This document shows, piece after piece, positions 1 to 7,758 of a DNA stretch of 64,000 bases. Origin of the DNA: Phycisphaerae bacterium (GTDB lineage: Bacteria > Planctomycetota > Phycisphaerae > UBA1845). Within the stretch, counting starts at the first letter, position 1, and every line of letters starts with the position of its first letter. The notes below the pieces were generated by a model. The model worked only from the letters and a program-made list of their open reading frames with translations. It was not told the DNA's origin and ran no database searches. The DNA lies in contig JAJDEB010000002.1 of NCBI GenBank assembly GCA_029260015.1, positions 248,001-312,000 on the forward strand, in the 5' to 3' direction. The translations under genes and the position numbers were made by a program.

Positions 1-724
1 CGAAGACGCGTAGCACTTGTCGCCAGTGAACTCTGTGTTCCCGCTTGGACTGCACAAACAGTTGAAGGGTCAGCAGTGTCCCTACCGACCACAGAGCGTA
101 GGTGATGAGATCGTTGTTCTCGTAACGGGGGCCATAGGTAAACCGCATTCTTGGCGTGCCCAGACCCGGCAGAACGGCGATGAATTTGTTCATCAACGGG
201 TCGATCGCCAAAGCCATCGCATGCCATCCGCGGGCAAAGACCAGCCATTGAACCAAAATCAAGATGACGAGCGGCGTGACTCTGGGTGTATCTGACCGCG
301 GATACGTTCTCCAAAGTCGAAACGGACTCGTCACGCCGATCCAATACGTTTTGGCCAGCGACTTCAACGGATCGGCGAACCACTGAAACTCGAACAGCAT
401 GCACGATTTGCTGATCGCAGCGTCGCAAACGTTGTCCCAATCAAACTCCTCCCCGCATTCGGGGCAGCGGTTTGTCGTCAAGCCGACAAGTCGGTACGCG
501 CAATTCGTACAGCACAAATCTTCAACGGGCAATTCAGCCACCTGCGTGTACCAAAGAAGTTTGAACCGTTCGTGGTTGGTGTCGATGGCATGCTTGCAAA
601 TGTTTCGCATGTCGATGTCAACGCCGCATTCCGGGCAGTGATCGGTGCCGTCCTCGTGAATGATGTACCCGCACGTCTGGCAACGCAGCAACTCGGGATC
701 GACGGCGACGATCTGGTCGATCAT
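1..724 (-). CDS. Membrane protein with two zinc ribbons (partial, C-terminus beyond window)
   Basis: Open frame from the ATG at 724 to the left edge, about 241 residues seen. Two zinc-ribbon modules are visible: cysteines 15/18 (CQTCGY) with 30/33 (CPECG), and 72/75 (CTNCAY) with 87/90 (CPECG). These are followed by hydrophobic stretches near residues 150-165 and 208-224, which look like membrane helices. The CxxCGY-x(n)-CPECG pattern fused to membrane segments is a recurrent planctomycete architecture of unknown role. The start is uncertain because the frame stays open upstream (in-frame TTG codons near 752 and 764). No function assigned. Confidence 0.75.
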   Translation of the reverse strand, partial: MIDQIVAVDPELLRCQTCGYIIHEDGTDHCPECGVDIDMRNICKHAIDTNHERFKLLWYTQVAELPVEDLCCTNCAYRLVGLTTNRCPECGEEFDWDNVCDAAISKSCMLFEFQWFADPLKSLAKTYWIGVTSPFRLWRTYPRSDTPRVTPLVILILVQWLVFARGWHAMALAIDPLMNKFIAVLPGLGTPRMRFTYGPRYENNDLITYALWSVGTLLTLQLFVQSKREHRVHWRQVLRVF

Positions 725-1015
725 CTCGCGCGTTGCGAGCGAAGTGCTTTCTGAGATGGGATGACTGATTTCGTTCAAGGCGGTCAAGACTCCGGGGCTC
801 TTCAAGAAACACCGGCTTGCAAGAAGCCAGCGGGGCCCGGCACTTTTATATTTACATTGCGCATACACATTCTAGATGATGGGCGATGGCGATGCACGGT
901 TTGTGCCATGAATTCAGGCCCAATTCTCTCAGATTCACCAATCACGAGGCGCGTTGTTGCTATACGGGAAGCGGGTACTTGGATTGTTCGCGGTCTGTGT
1001 GGAGATTGGAGACTG

Positions 1016-1495
1016 ATGAGAAAACGAAGCGTAGTGAATGTTGGTGGGTTGTTGGTATTGGGTGGCTTGTTTGCGGGGTGCGCCCTGGATGCGCGGGTCG
1101 ATTTGGCGGCGGCTGGCGCGATGGACCGGTTGGCTGGCTCGGTGGAGGGGGTGGTCAATGAATACCACGCCGAAATCGACAAAGCCGACGACGCGATGGA
1201 AGTGGCGGTGGTAGATGCGTATGTGGATCGCATTCGGCGCGACGTTGCCGACGATGGGGCGGTGGAGGCGCACAACGAGAAGTTTCGGTTGGCGATGAAG
1301 CGGGTTCGCGACGACCGCGCGGTAGAGTTCGACCGGTACCGGGCTGCGCTGGATAATGTCGATGTGATGCGCGAAGTGGCTCGGGGTCTGCGGCGCTTGG
1401 CCGCCGAAAGCATGTCGCTTGAAGATGATGCCCGTCGCTATCTGTTTTCACTTCTTGAAAGCGCTCAAGCCTCAAGCGCGACTCCGGCGTCATAG
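1016..1495 (+). CDS. Small predicted lipoprotein, first gene of a phage-like block
   Basis: 159 residues. The ATG at 1016 has a GGAG about 8 bases upstream and gives a clean lipoprotein signal: basic MRKR, a hydrophobic run, and lipobox LFAGC with Cys22. An upstream open frame (from 761) lacks such a signal and was not used. The mature part is almost entirely charged, heptad-like helix (many Asp, Arg, Val), so a periplasmic coiled coil is likely. It precedes three genes resembling Mu-like phage late genes; in such phages this position is held by lysis genes, including an outer-membrane spanin lipoprotein. Calling it a spanin relic is inference only. Confidence 0.65.
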   Translation: MRKRSVVNVGGLLVLGGLFAGCALDARVDLAAAGAMDRLAGSVEGVVNEYHAEIDKADDAMEVAVVDAYVDRIRRDVADDGAVEAHNEKFRLAMKRVRDDRAVEFDRYRAALDNVDVMREVARGLRRLAAESMSLEDDARRYLFSLLESAQASSATPAS

Positions 1496-1603
1496 ACGGC
1501 CGTTCAACACTGTAGGGTAAGGTTCTTTTTGGCACTGGGTAAATCGCTGGCGCGCGGTCGATGATCGCGCTTTTGGCGGATTGATTTTACGAAAGGGATT
1601 GTG

Positions 1604-1882
1604 ATGAGTGCAGTCGAAGCGTTGGATGAATTGATTGAGCAGTTGGATGGAACGGATGTCTCGGCGGTAGAGGGAGACAGCCCCAAGCCGGCGGCTGACG
1701 CGATTGATCGGGTGTTGGGATCGCAACCACGCACGACGAACGTGCGAAGTTTGAAGGGAGACGAAACCATCGAAGCGTTTCGCCGGGAACTTGTGGACGG
1801 ATTGATTCGCGTGGACACAGCCGGCAGGGCATTGCGCCTCTTGTCGCAGGTAGTTGGCGCGGTCCTCGCAGGCCGGGCGTGA
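1604..1882 (+). CDS. Small acidic hypothetical protein in phage-like block
   Basis: 92 residues from the ATG at 1604, preceded by GAAAGGGA; a GTG sits one codon earlier. The N-terminus is acidic and helical (ALDELIEQLDG), the middle is Pro/Ser-rich, and the C-terminus is an amphipathic helix. No known domain was recognised. It lies 28 bases upstream of the next gene and is probably co-transcribed with it. The block position suggests a phage accessory protein, but nothing in the sequence proves that. Confidence 0.5.
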   Translation: MSAVEALDELIEQLDGTDVSAVEGDSPKPAADAIDRVLGSQPRTTNVRSLKGDETIEAFRRELVDGLIRVDTAGRALRLLSQVVGAVLAGRA

Positions 1883-1910
1883 TCCGTTGTCATCGGGATT
1901 GTGGGAGTTA

Positions 1911-2312
1911 ATGGGCGCGGGGCTGGCGGTGGTTGCGCCGCTGGTTGGCGTGCCGCTGACGGTGATGACGTTTTATCTAAAGGGTTTACGCGAACAACAT
2001 GCCGGTCGGTTCTCCGATCTGGCCGAGCGCGTCAGCGCAACCGGTGAAGAGCTTCGCCGCGTTGTCGAAGATGTCGGCCAGATTCGGCGCGATTTTGCGA
2101 CCAAAGAGGAATGGCTTCGGGAAACGATGTGGGCGCGGGGACGAATTGAAACGTTGAGTGCGGCGGTGATGCGCGCTGAGACGGAACTGGAATCGCAGGG
2201 CGGATTGATGGCAACGTCGGAGCGCACGCACCGGCTGGTCTCGGAGATGGCGAAGAAAATTGGAATGGGTGATGCGCGCCTGCAAGGGCGCGACGATGGG
2301 GAGTCGCGTTGA
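1911..2312 (+). CDS. Single-TM coiled-coil protein, Mu gp25 (DUF2730)-like architecture
   Basis: 133 residues from the ATG at 1911 (GGGAG lies 3 bases upstream, a tight spacing; in-frame TTG codons upstream at 1854, 1887 and 1902 are alternatives). The N-terminus is one hydrophobic segment (AGLAVVAPLVGVPLTVMTFY), followed by about 90 residues of charged heptad-like sequence. This TM-plus-coiled-coil layout is that of DUF2730/gp25 proteins encoded before gp26 and gp27 in Mu-like phages; holin-associated proteins look similar. Its stop overlaps the next start (TGATG). Family call is by architecture and gene order, not by a diagnostic motif. Confidence 0.55.
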   Translation: MGAGLAVVAPLVGVPLTVMTFYLKGLREQHAGRFSDLAERVSATGEELRRVVEDVGQIRRDFATKEEWLRETMWARGRIETLSAAVMRAETELESQGGLMATSERTHRLVSEMAKKIGMGDARLQGRDDGESR

Positions 2313-2629
2313 TGGCAAATGGACGTACGGCTCGCCAGATCAAACTCGTGCGCAACGAAGTGCTCGTTGCGCTGAACATGCTATACCCAGCCGCACTGCA
2401 AGCCGATCAGCTGATGCGCAGCCTGCTCAGCGTGTTTCCGGAGATGGAGTGGGACCCGTTTCGTCGCGACCTCGCATACCTGTGCGAGAAGGGGTATGTG
2501 CAGCGGGTGGTATCGGACAACGAGTCGGAACCGAAGTTCACGCCGTGGCGGCAGCGATGGTTTCGTTTGACGAGCGCGGGCATGGAAGTAGCTGACCATG
2601 TCATCGGCGACCCGGCGCTGGATGAATGA
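2312..2629 (+). CDS. Winged-helix-like phage protein (Mu gp26 / VpaChn25_0724-like)
   Basis: 105 residues. The ATG at 2312 overlaps the previous stop, with GGGGAG about 8 bases upstream. The pattern R-x-x-VL-x-x-L near the N-terminus, RRDLAYLCEKGYVQ in the middle and RLTSAGMEVADHVIG near the end matches the small winged-helix proteins found between gp25 and the small terminase in Mu-like prophages: 'dLayLxexGlv ... lTxxGxdvAxg'. Role unknown in those phages. It overlaps the next gene by ATGA, so the two are probably translationally coupled. Best-supported member of the phage-like block. Confidence 0.6.
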   Translation: MANGRTARQIKLVRNEVLVALNMLYPAALQADQLMRSLLSVFPEMEWDPFRRDLAYLCEKGYVQRVVSDNESEPKFTPWRQRWFRLTSAGMEVADHVIGDPALDE

Positions 2630-3177
2630 CCGTGGGCGCGACGAAGAAAACGGCAACCAAGAAACCGGTGCGGCGCAAGAAGTCTGCAAAGAAGAGAGTC
2701 GCCCCCAAGAAGAGCACCACGAGGGGTGCGGACGCGCAGGGCGATGTGACGGAAAACCCTTTGCAAATAGACGAGTATCGCCAACGTCTCGGCGCCGTCG
2801 GGCGCTTGATGCGGGCGGCGCTGGCCGACTTGGATACGGGTCAGCCGCCCGGTGATCGCCTCGGGCAAGGGGCATACTTGCAGGTCATGGGCCGGGCATT
2901 TGAAGTGCTTGACGGTCTGTCACAAACGGTTGAAGTTGACGACCTGGTAAAGATATCAAAGGTCGTCGCCGAGCAGCGCCGTGCGGAACTGAATCATCGC
3001 AAGTTGCAGTTGGCAGCCGACCTGACTACCGAACGGACGTGCGAGACGTCACGGTCGGCTGACGGTGAAAGCGGTGATACGGAGACTATCGAGCTACCGG
3101 AATCGTTTGGTGAAATCGTTCGGCAGATTTACGGAACGACATTAGCGGCGGATTTGAATGGCGCAGGCGAGGGGTGA
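2626..3177 (+). CDS. Basic helical protein, possible small-terminase (DUF3486/gp27)-like
   Basis: 183 residues. The first 40 are a Lys/Arg-rich tail resembling histone-H1-like or DNA-binding tails. Next comes a helical core, including LVKISKVVAEQRRAELNHRKLQL, and a C-terminal segment ESFGEIVRQIYGT. In Mu-like phages the gene after gp26 encodes gp27 (DUF3486), with a similar 'L..la.vla.lrrAe...e..rL' helix and a C-terminal '.eI...iyG' motif. However, the usual N-terminal DNA-binding part of DUF3486 is missing or replaced by the basic tail. No large terminase follows; the block ends here. Confidence 0.5.
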   Translation: MTVGATKKTATKKPVRRKKSAKKRVAPKKSTTRGADAQGDVTENPLQIDEYRQRLGAVGRLMRAALADLDTGQPPGDRLGQGAYLQVMGRAFEVLDGLSQTVEVDDLVKISKVVAEQRRAELNHRKLQLAADLTTERTCETSRSADGESGDTETIELPESFGEIVRQIYGTTLAADLNGAGEG

Positions 3178-3212
3178 ATAATTTATGCCAGACCCGCGCC
3201 CGTCATTATCAT

Positions 3213-4286
3213 TCAATCAACCCGCCCACGGTGTACTGCTGCTGGGGGCCCCTTGGGAATCTGCGCTTCCACGCTATCTGAGACAACTCCCAGACGCCTT
3301 CCGTGTTCGACCAATTTCTTTCGTTCCCTCGTCCACGCTCTACTTTGCTCATCAGCCCGCCTGCTTACATATACAAGTAATGCTGAGCGGATATCTTCCA
3401 GCGGCATCCCGGCTGCGACGGCACGCTCCATGAGCCACACTCGATCTCTTGCAAGCCCCCTCCTTGAAGGGTCCCTGAGAGCGTCTAACAGTTGTTCAGG
3501 AGGATGCTGCAGTTCGATTTTCTTAATCGCCCATTCCAAGTCAACAGAGGATATTCCGCATCGTGATTCCAACTCCATGCAATCCTTCAGTTCTTGGAGT
3601 ATCGTTTGATCGCCTATATAGCTCAAAGTGCGAAAGACTGGATGATCAATTTCACCTTTCGCGCATGATTCCCAAAAACGTTGGCGAAGTCCATCTACCT
3701 CGTCAATACTGACTCGACGCCTTACGTTAACTTCCGCATAATCACGGACGTTCATGCGTTTGGCTTTCAGCAGAATATCAAGCAGCAAGTTCGTCTTGAG
3801 TTCTTCGTTGTCTGCGCATTCGATTGCCAACCCAACAAGGTAATCCGCATATATTCCGTCCCCCTCAATTGCAGTCTGTGCAATCACCTTGGCAAAATCA
3901 TCGCGTTGCTTTCCATCAAGCGGAAGTTTCATGAGTTGAGTATGACTGCCCACCAGTCCAAGACGAATATCTGCACTGTCCTTTGCAGCATTCAACAAGA
4001 GATCAAAGAATCTATTCTCATTTGAGCGCCCAACAATGTTAGCTGCGGCTTGGCAAGCTTTTACCTGTCCACTGACATCGTTCTCTTCTCCAGCCGCTTT
4101 CGCATAGACTAAGCATTGGTTCAGGTCTTTCTTGCTTCTTCCGTGCTTGGATAGATTACTCAGGAGCGCCTTTCGGGCCTCCCCTTCAAGCATTCGTCCC
4201 TCCTGCGCGAACGCGTATTTTGGGCCGCTTGCCAAAAAACACAGTGCGATTGCTCTTAGTATCAGACTTAGTCTAGCGTTGATCAT
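3213..4286 (-). CDS. Secreted hypothetical protein, helical
   Basis: 357 residues from the ATG at 4286, which has GGGAGAGGGA just upstream. A longer frame to 4337 would remove this ribosome binding site. The N-terminus MINARLSLILRAIALCFLAS...AFA is a typical signal peptide. The rest is a series of helical stretches without recognisable catalytic motifs, somewhat like Sel1/TPR-type solenoids but with no clean repeat. It starts 57 bases after the 3' end of rnpB on the same strand. Its bases (3.5-4.2 kb) look more AT-rich than the surroundings, consistent with later acquisition. Function unknown. Confidence 0.65.
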   Translation of the reverse strand: MINARLSLILRAIALCFLASGPKYAFAQEGRMLEGEARKALLSNLSKHGRSKKDLNQCLVYAKAAGEENDVSGQVKACQAAANIVGRSNENRFFDLLLNAAKDSADIRLGLVGSHTQLMKLPLDGKQRDDFAKVIAQTAIEGDGIYADYLVGLAIECADNEELKTNLLLDILLKAKRMNVRDYAEVNVRRRVSIDEVDGLRQRFWESCAKGEIDHPVFRTLSYIGDQTILQELKDCMELESRCGISSVDLEWAIKKIELQHPPEQLLDALRDPSRRGLARDRVWLMERAVAAGMPLEDIRSALLVYVSRRADEQSRAWTRERKKLVEHGRRLGVVSDSVEAQIPKGPPAAVHRGRVD

Positions 4287-4342
4287 TGGTCCCTCTCCCG
4301 TTCCCGGACGGGTGGCCCTCCTATCGAGGTGATTCATTTACA

Positions 4343-4726
4343 AGCGGCGACGAGGCGGGCTTGTAAGCCGAATTTTGTTCGCGATTGCTCGCGGACAGTC
4401 ATTCATCTAGGCCGACGGTTGCCTGTCGGCTCGAGCACCCTACCCGCGGCATTAACAGACGGGCCGCCTGATTGCCGCTGCTTGGGCTTGCTGGCGGTGG
4501 GGTTTACCCTGCCACGGTTGTCGCCAACCGTGCGGTGCGCTCTTACCGCACCATTTCAACCTTACCGGCCACCACTGATGTGATGACGTAGGCGGTATGT
4601 TTTCTGTGGCACTTTCCCTCGACTTGCGTCGGGTTGGCGTTACCAACCACCGTGCCCTGCCCAGTTCGGACTTTCCTCCGACAATTCAAATTGCCGGCGA
4701 CTGCCACCGCCCGCCTCGTTGCCGTT
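4343..4726 (-). ncRNA. rnpB: RNase P RNA, bacterial type A
   Basis: Catalytic RNA of ribonuclease P, which trims tRNA 5' leaders. On the minus strand the conserved core GAGGAAAGTCCGAAC lies at about 4664-4678, the middle contains AAGGTTGAAATGGTGCGGTAAGAG, and the 3' part holds ACAAAATTCGGCTTACA at about 4360-4376. The ends pair as helix P1: GCAACGAGGCGGGC at the 5' end with GCCCGCCTCGTCGC at the 3' end. A GGGTAGGGTGCTCGAG segment near 4436-4451 fits the conserved region before P1. Exact ends are estimated from P1. Confidence 0.95.
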
Positions 4727-4805
4727 GGGGATTGTAGCACGGATCGGGCTGATTGGATTCACATGGCACGGATTAACAGGTGCGGCAAGCCACACCCTAC
4801 GTCGC

Positions 4806-5837
4806 TCATTCCCACGGCAGTAGGACTACGTTGCCTTTGACCTTTCGGTCTTCGATGTATTGGTGGGCTTTGCTGGCTTCGCGCAGGGGGAAGGTTCGGT
4901 CGAGGACGGGTTTGATCTTGCCGGCTTCGACGAGGGCGAAACCTTCGCGAAGTTCATTCATGCTGCCCATCATCGACCCGCGAAACTGGTATTGGTTGAA
5001 GATCATCATGGCGAAGTTGATTTCGTCTTTGACGCCACCGACCAAGCCGAAGTTCACGAGGATACCACCGGGGCGCATCGACATCAGGTTATCGTTTAGG
5101 ATACCGCCACCGACGTTATCGATGACGACGTCTACCCCCTTGCCTTCGGACCACTCCAATACTTTTTCGCGGAAATTTTCTTTGCGGTGGTTGATGACCA
5201 GATCGGCACCGCAGTTTGTGGCGACTTCGATTTTGGAATCGTCACCGACGGTGGTAGCCACCTTTGCGCCAAGCGCCTTGGCCATTTGAATGCACATGCT
5301 ACCGCTGCCGGACGCGCCGGCTTGGATGAGGACGTGCTGGTTGGGCTTTACTTCGCCGAGCGTCTTGACGGCATGGACAGCTGTAACGAGTACGAGTGGA
5401 AGCGTGGCGCACTGCTCTGCCAGCAGATTCGTTTTGTCGGTGATCAGGAAACACGTTGGCACGCACATGCACTGCGCGTATCCGCCCCAAAGGGTGGTGC
5501 CGGTGACGGTGTAACTCGGCGCGAAGTTTTCGGGTTGGTGGTTCCATTCAGAAGGGTCAATGGGAAATCCCGGCGCAACGATGACGCGGTCGCCGATTTT
5601 GAATGGCGAGTCGCTGTCATCAATTTGCATGATTTCGCCTACGACGTCAGCCCCCATGACGTGGGGAAGCGACGTTTGTTTCTGTACGCCACCCATGCGC
5701 AGGAACAAGTCGTATCGATTGATCCCGCAAGCCAGCACTTTGATGATGGCGTGATTCGGTTTGGGCAGAGGGTCGGGAGCGTCCTCGAACTTCAGGACTT
5801 CGGGACCTCCGAATTCGTGGATGATGGCGGCTTTCAT
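4806..5837 (-). CDS. Zinc-type/quinone oxidoreductase-like MDR dehydrogenase
   Basis: 343 residues, the usual length for medium-chain dehydrogenase/reductases. It begins MKAAIIHEFGGPEVLKFED and has the GroES-like domain (GINRYDLFLRMG, MGADVVGEI, GDRVIVAPG), then the Rossmann domain with AGASGSGSMCIQMAKALGAK. This is the quinone-oxidoreductase/alkenal-reductase branch: the catalytic-zinc Cys/His pair of alcohol dehydrogenases is not seen in the normal places. It should bind NADPH and reduce a quinone or activated alkene; the substrate cannot be read. It is divergent from the following membrane gene. Confidence 0.85.
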   Translation of the reverse strand: MKAAIIHEFGGPEVLKFEDAPDPLPKPNHAIIKVLACGINRYDLFLRMGGVQKQTSLPHVMGADVVGEIMQIDDSDSPFKIGDRVIVAPGFPIDPSEWNHQPENFAPSYTVTGTTLWGGYAQCMCVPTCFLITDKTNLLAEQCATLPLVLVTAVHAVKTLGEVKPNQHVLIQAGASGSGSMCIQMAKALGAKVATTVGDDSKIEVATNCGADLVINHRKENFREKVLEWSEGKGVDVVIDNVGGGILNDNLMSMRPGGILVNFGLVGGVKDEINFAMMIFNQYQFRGSMMGSMNELREGFALVEAGKIKPVLDRTFPLREASKAHQYIEDRKVKGNVVLLPWE

Positions 5838-6149
5838 TTCGTTGCTCTCACGTTGTTTGATGCGCGGGTGTTGGTTTGGGGCGTCGAATGTTGCGTGGAA
5901 TCAACGCAGGTGTCGCGATCCGCATCATGGTGACCATTGCCATGGCGTACGCGGGCTCACTCAAATCCCTGCCGGCGCTATTCCAAGGCGTATATTATCA
6001 GACGATGTCGGCTTCGCGAGCGGCGGTGGTTGGGACACCCTCTGGCGGACTCGAACGTGCAGCGGTTCTTAATGGGCGGATGGCGCGGAAGGTCTGTCCG
6101 TGTTTTCAAGATGACTAATTGAACCACCCACTCGGGGGCTTTCCCGGAC
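5838..6149. other. Intergenic region, no gene recognised
   Basis: 312 bases between two divergent genes, so it should hold both promoters. The minus strand from about 6145 to 6030 has pieces that recall tRNA-Ser(UGA) (CCCGAGTGGG, CTTGAAAAC, GTTCGAGTCC), but the acceptor, anticodon and T stems do not pair. AT-rich TATATTATC at 5992-6000 could contribute a -10 box. No other structure was found. Confidence 0.4.
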
Positions 6150-7571
6150 TTGCCTGATTGCCAAGGAGCGTCGGCGTTGCTTCATCGCAGTAGCATTTCA
6201 TCGCGAACAGGGTTCCCGCGCAGTGGCTTGGAATTCCCGTGCCTTGTGATTACGGGCTTGTTTCTGGTGCTTGGATCGCTCACACCGTTTCAAGTTGATT
6301 TCGAATCGCTCCGATCGCTCCTTGCCGGAAACGGACTTTCATTCTGGTCAAAGTGCAACTTCGGTGACGCGTGCGTCAATCTGCTGATCTATGTTCCGTT
6401 CGGTGCAAGCCTGTTCGCGCTGATGCGTCATCGCTTCAAACGTAAAGCCGCATTCGTATTGACCGCAACTTGCAGCGCCGCGATGAGTCTGGGCTTGGAG
6501 CTGTGTCAGTTGATTCTCAAAGGGCGCTACGCGTCCTGGTGGGATGTGCTTTTCAATTCGGTGGGCGCGCTGATTGGCGCTATCCTCATGTCATTGCTTG
6601 CCCGTTCAATCGTACGCGGGCTGTTAAGGTTTCGACGATCGTTTCAGGATGCGCCGCTGCACGCAACCGAGGCGGTTGTGGTGTTCGCGCTGCTGACGAT
6701 CTCGGTGGTACCGTTCGATTTTGTGACAACGACGAAGGGCCTGTATGCATCGATGCATGAATCGCGGATACCGATGGCCGCGGCTACTGTCGTGGGGCGG
6801 CCCATGCTTCTGCTCGAAGGTTCAAGCCGATCGTGGGAGGATATCGCGGCTGGCGACATGGGTTGGGCAGTCGCGTTTGCGGTGCTGGGATATGTGCTCG
6901 TTGTTCGCAATCGTCGCGAAGGCGCAAGGCTGTGTGATGCGGCTATCAGTTCGCTGGGGGCTGGTTTTCTGCTGGCGATCGTGCTTGAAGTCCTGCAGCT
7001 ATTTGCCAGCGGCCATGTATTTGCTCTGCCAGACATCGCGATGCATGGAGCCGGTGTCTTCGTTGGGGTGATGTTGGGCGTCGTTCGGGATTGGCGGCGT
7101 GGTGGCGATACAGAGAATGCCTTCAATAATGCATTTCTGGCATTCGTCGTACTTGGACAGGTGCTGGCGATTCTGCTTCCGGCTTGGTTGAGGCTTCTCG
7201 GCGGTGTTGCGGGCCGGGGATTTGAATCGAGTGATTGGGTCCCGTTTGCAGATTTATTGGCGATGCCGTTTGCGTCTGCCGCGGCAGAGGTGATGGACGC
7301 GTGGTGCGTCTATGCGTTAATGATTATACCGGCATACATCTGGTGGAATCGTTTGATGCCGCAATGGGCGATGTCGCTATCGATTGGGTTGGCGATGACA
7401 GTCGCAGCCGTGGTGGGCGTGTCTGGCCCGGTTGATGGCGCGACCGGATTCTCGACGCAAGTGTTAGCCACCTTCGTCGCGGCGTACGGTACAATTCGAT
7501 TCGTGCAATTCTTTAGCGATGACGCGTTGGGGGCTGTGCCTGTCACATTCGATTCTATGCTTTGTGCGTAG
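6150..7571 (+). CDS. Polytopic membrane protein with two VanZ-like units
   Basis: 473 residues with about 12 hydrophobic segments. The first unit contains FGDACVNLLIYVPFG, LELCQLILKGRYASWWDVL and FNSVGALIGA, the hallmark order of VanZ-like domains (N-x-x-x-F-x-P-x-G, E-x-x-Q-x, D-x-x-x-N-x-x-G). A second copy is recognisable as GFLLAIVLEVLQLF and LPDIAMHGAGVFVG. VanZ homologues lower teicoplanin susceptibility in some Firmicutes; elsewhere their role is unknown. The start is uncertain: TTG at 6150 was kept, but a later start near 6229 would still keep all helices. Confidence 0.7.
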   Translation: MPDCQGASALLHRSSISSRTGFPRSGLEFPCLVITGLFLVLGSLTPFQVDFESLRSLLAGNGLSFWSKCNFGDACVNLLIYVPFGASLFALMRHRFKRKAAFVLTATCSAAMSLGLELCQLILKGRYASWWDVLFNSVGALIGAILMSLLARSIVRGLLRFRRSFQDAPLHATEAVVVFALLTISVVPFDFVTTTKGLYASMHESRIPMAAATVVGRPMLLLEGSSRSWEDIAAGDMGWAVAFAVLGYVLVVRNRREGARLCDAAISSLGAGFLLAIVLEVLQLFASGHVFALPDIAMHGAGVFVGVMLGVVRDWRRGGDTENAFNNAFLAFVVLGQVLAILLPAWLRLLGGVAGRGFESSDWVPFADLLAMPFASAAAEVMDAWCVYALMIIPAYIWWNRLMPQWAMSLSIGLAMTVAAVVGVSGPVDGATGFSTQVLATFVAAYGTIRFVQFFSDDALGAVPVTFDSMLCA

Positions 7572-7758
7572 CATAAACGGCAAGCAGCAATTCCTTCCCT
7601 TGATTGATCTTGCGGTAACGACTAAAGAGTACATGTGCGGTGCGCCTGATGTCGAAACGCAGTCTTGTGTGTTTGATGGCAGCGTTGACCGTGACCGAGC
7701 AGCGTTGTCGGTGCAGAACCTTTTAAGCCAATGACTCTTTCCGGCAGGGGTTTCGTTC

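Noticed and set aside
3185..3433. 82-codon plus-strand frame following the phage-like block
   Set aside because: Overlaps the minus-strand secreted-protein gene almost entirely and does not resemble the large terminase expected at this place in a Mu-like phage.
6030..6145. tRNA-Ser(UGA)-like segment on the minus strand
   Set aside because: Fragments such as CCCGAGTGGG, CTTGAAAAC and GTTCGAGTCC recall tRNA-Ser, but the acceptor, anticodon and T stems do not pair when laid out, so neither a functional tRNA nor a clear pseudogene can be supported.
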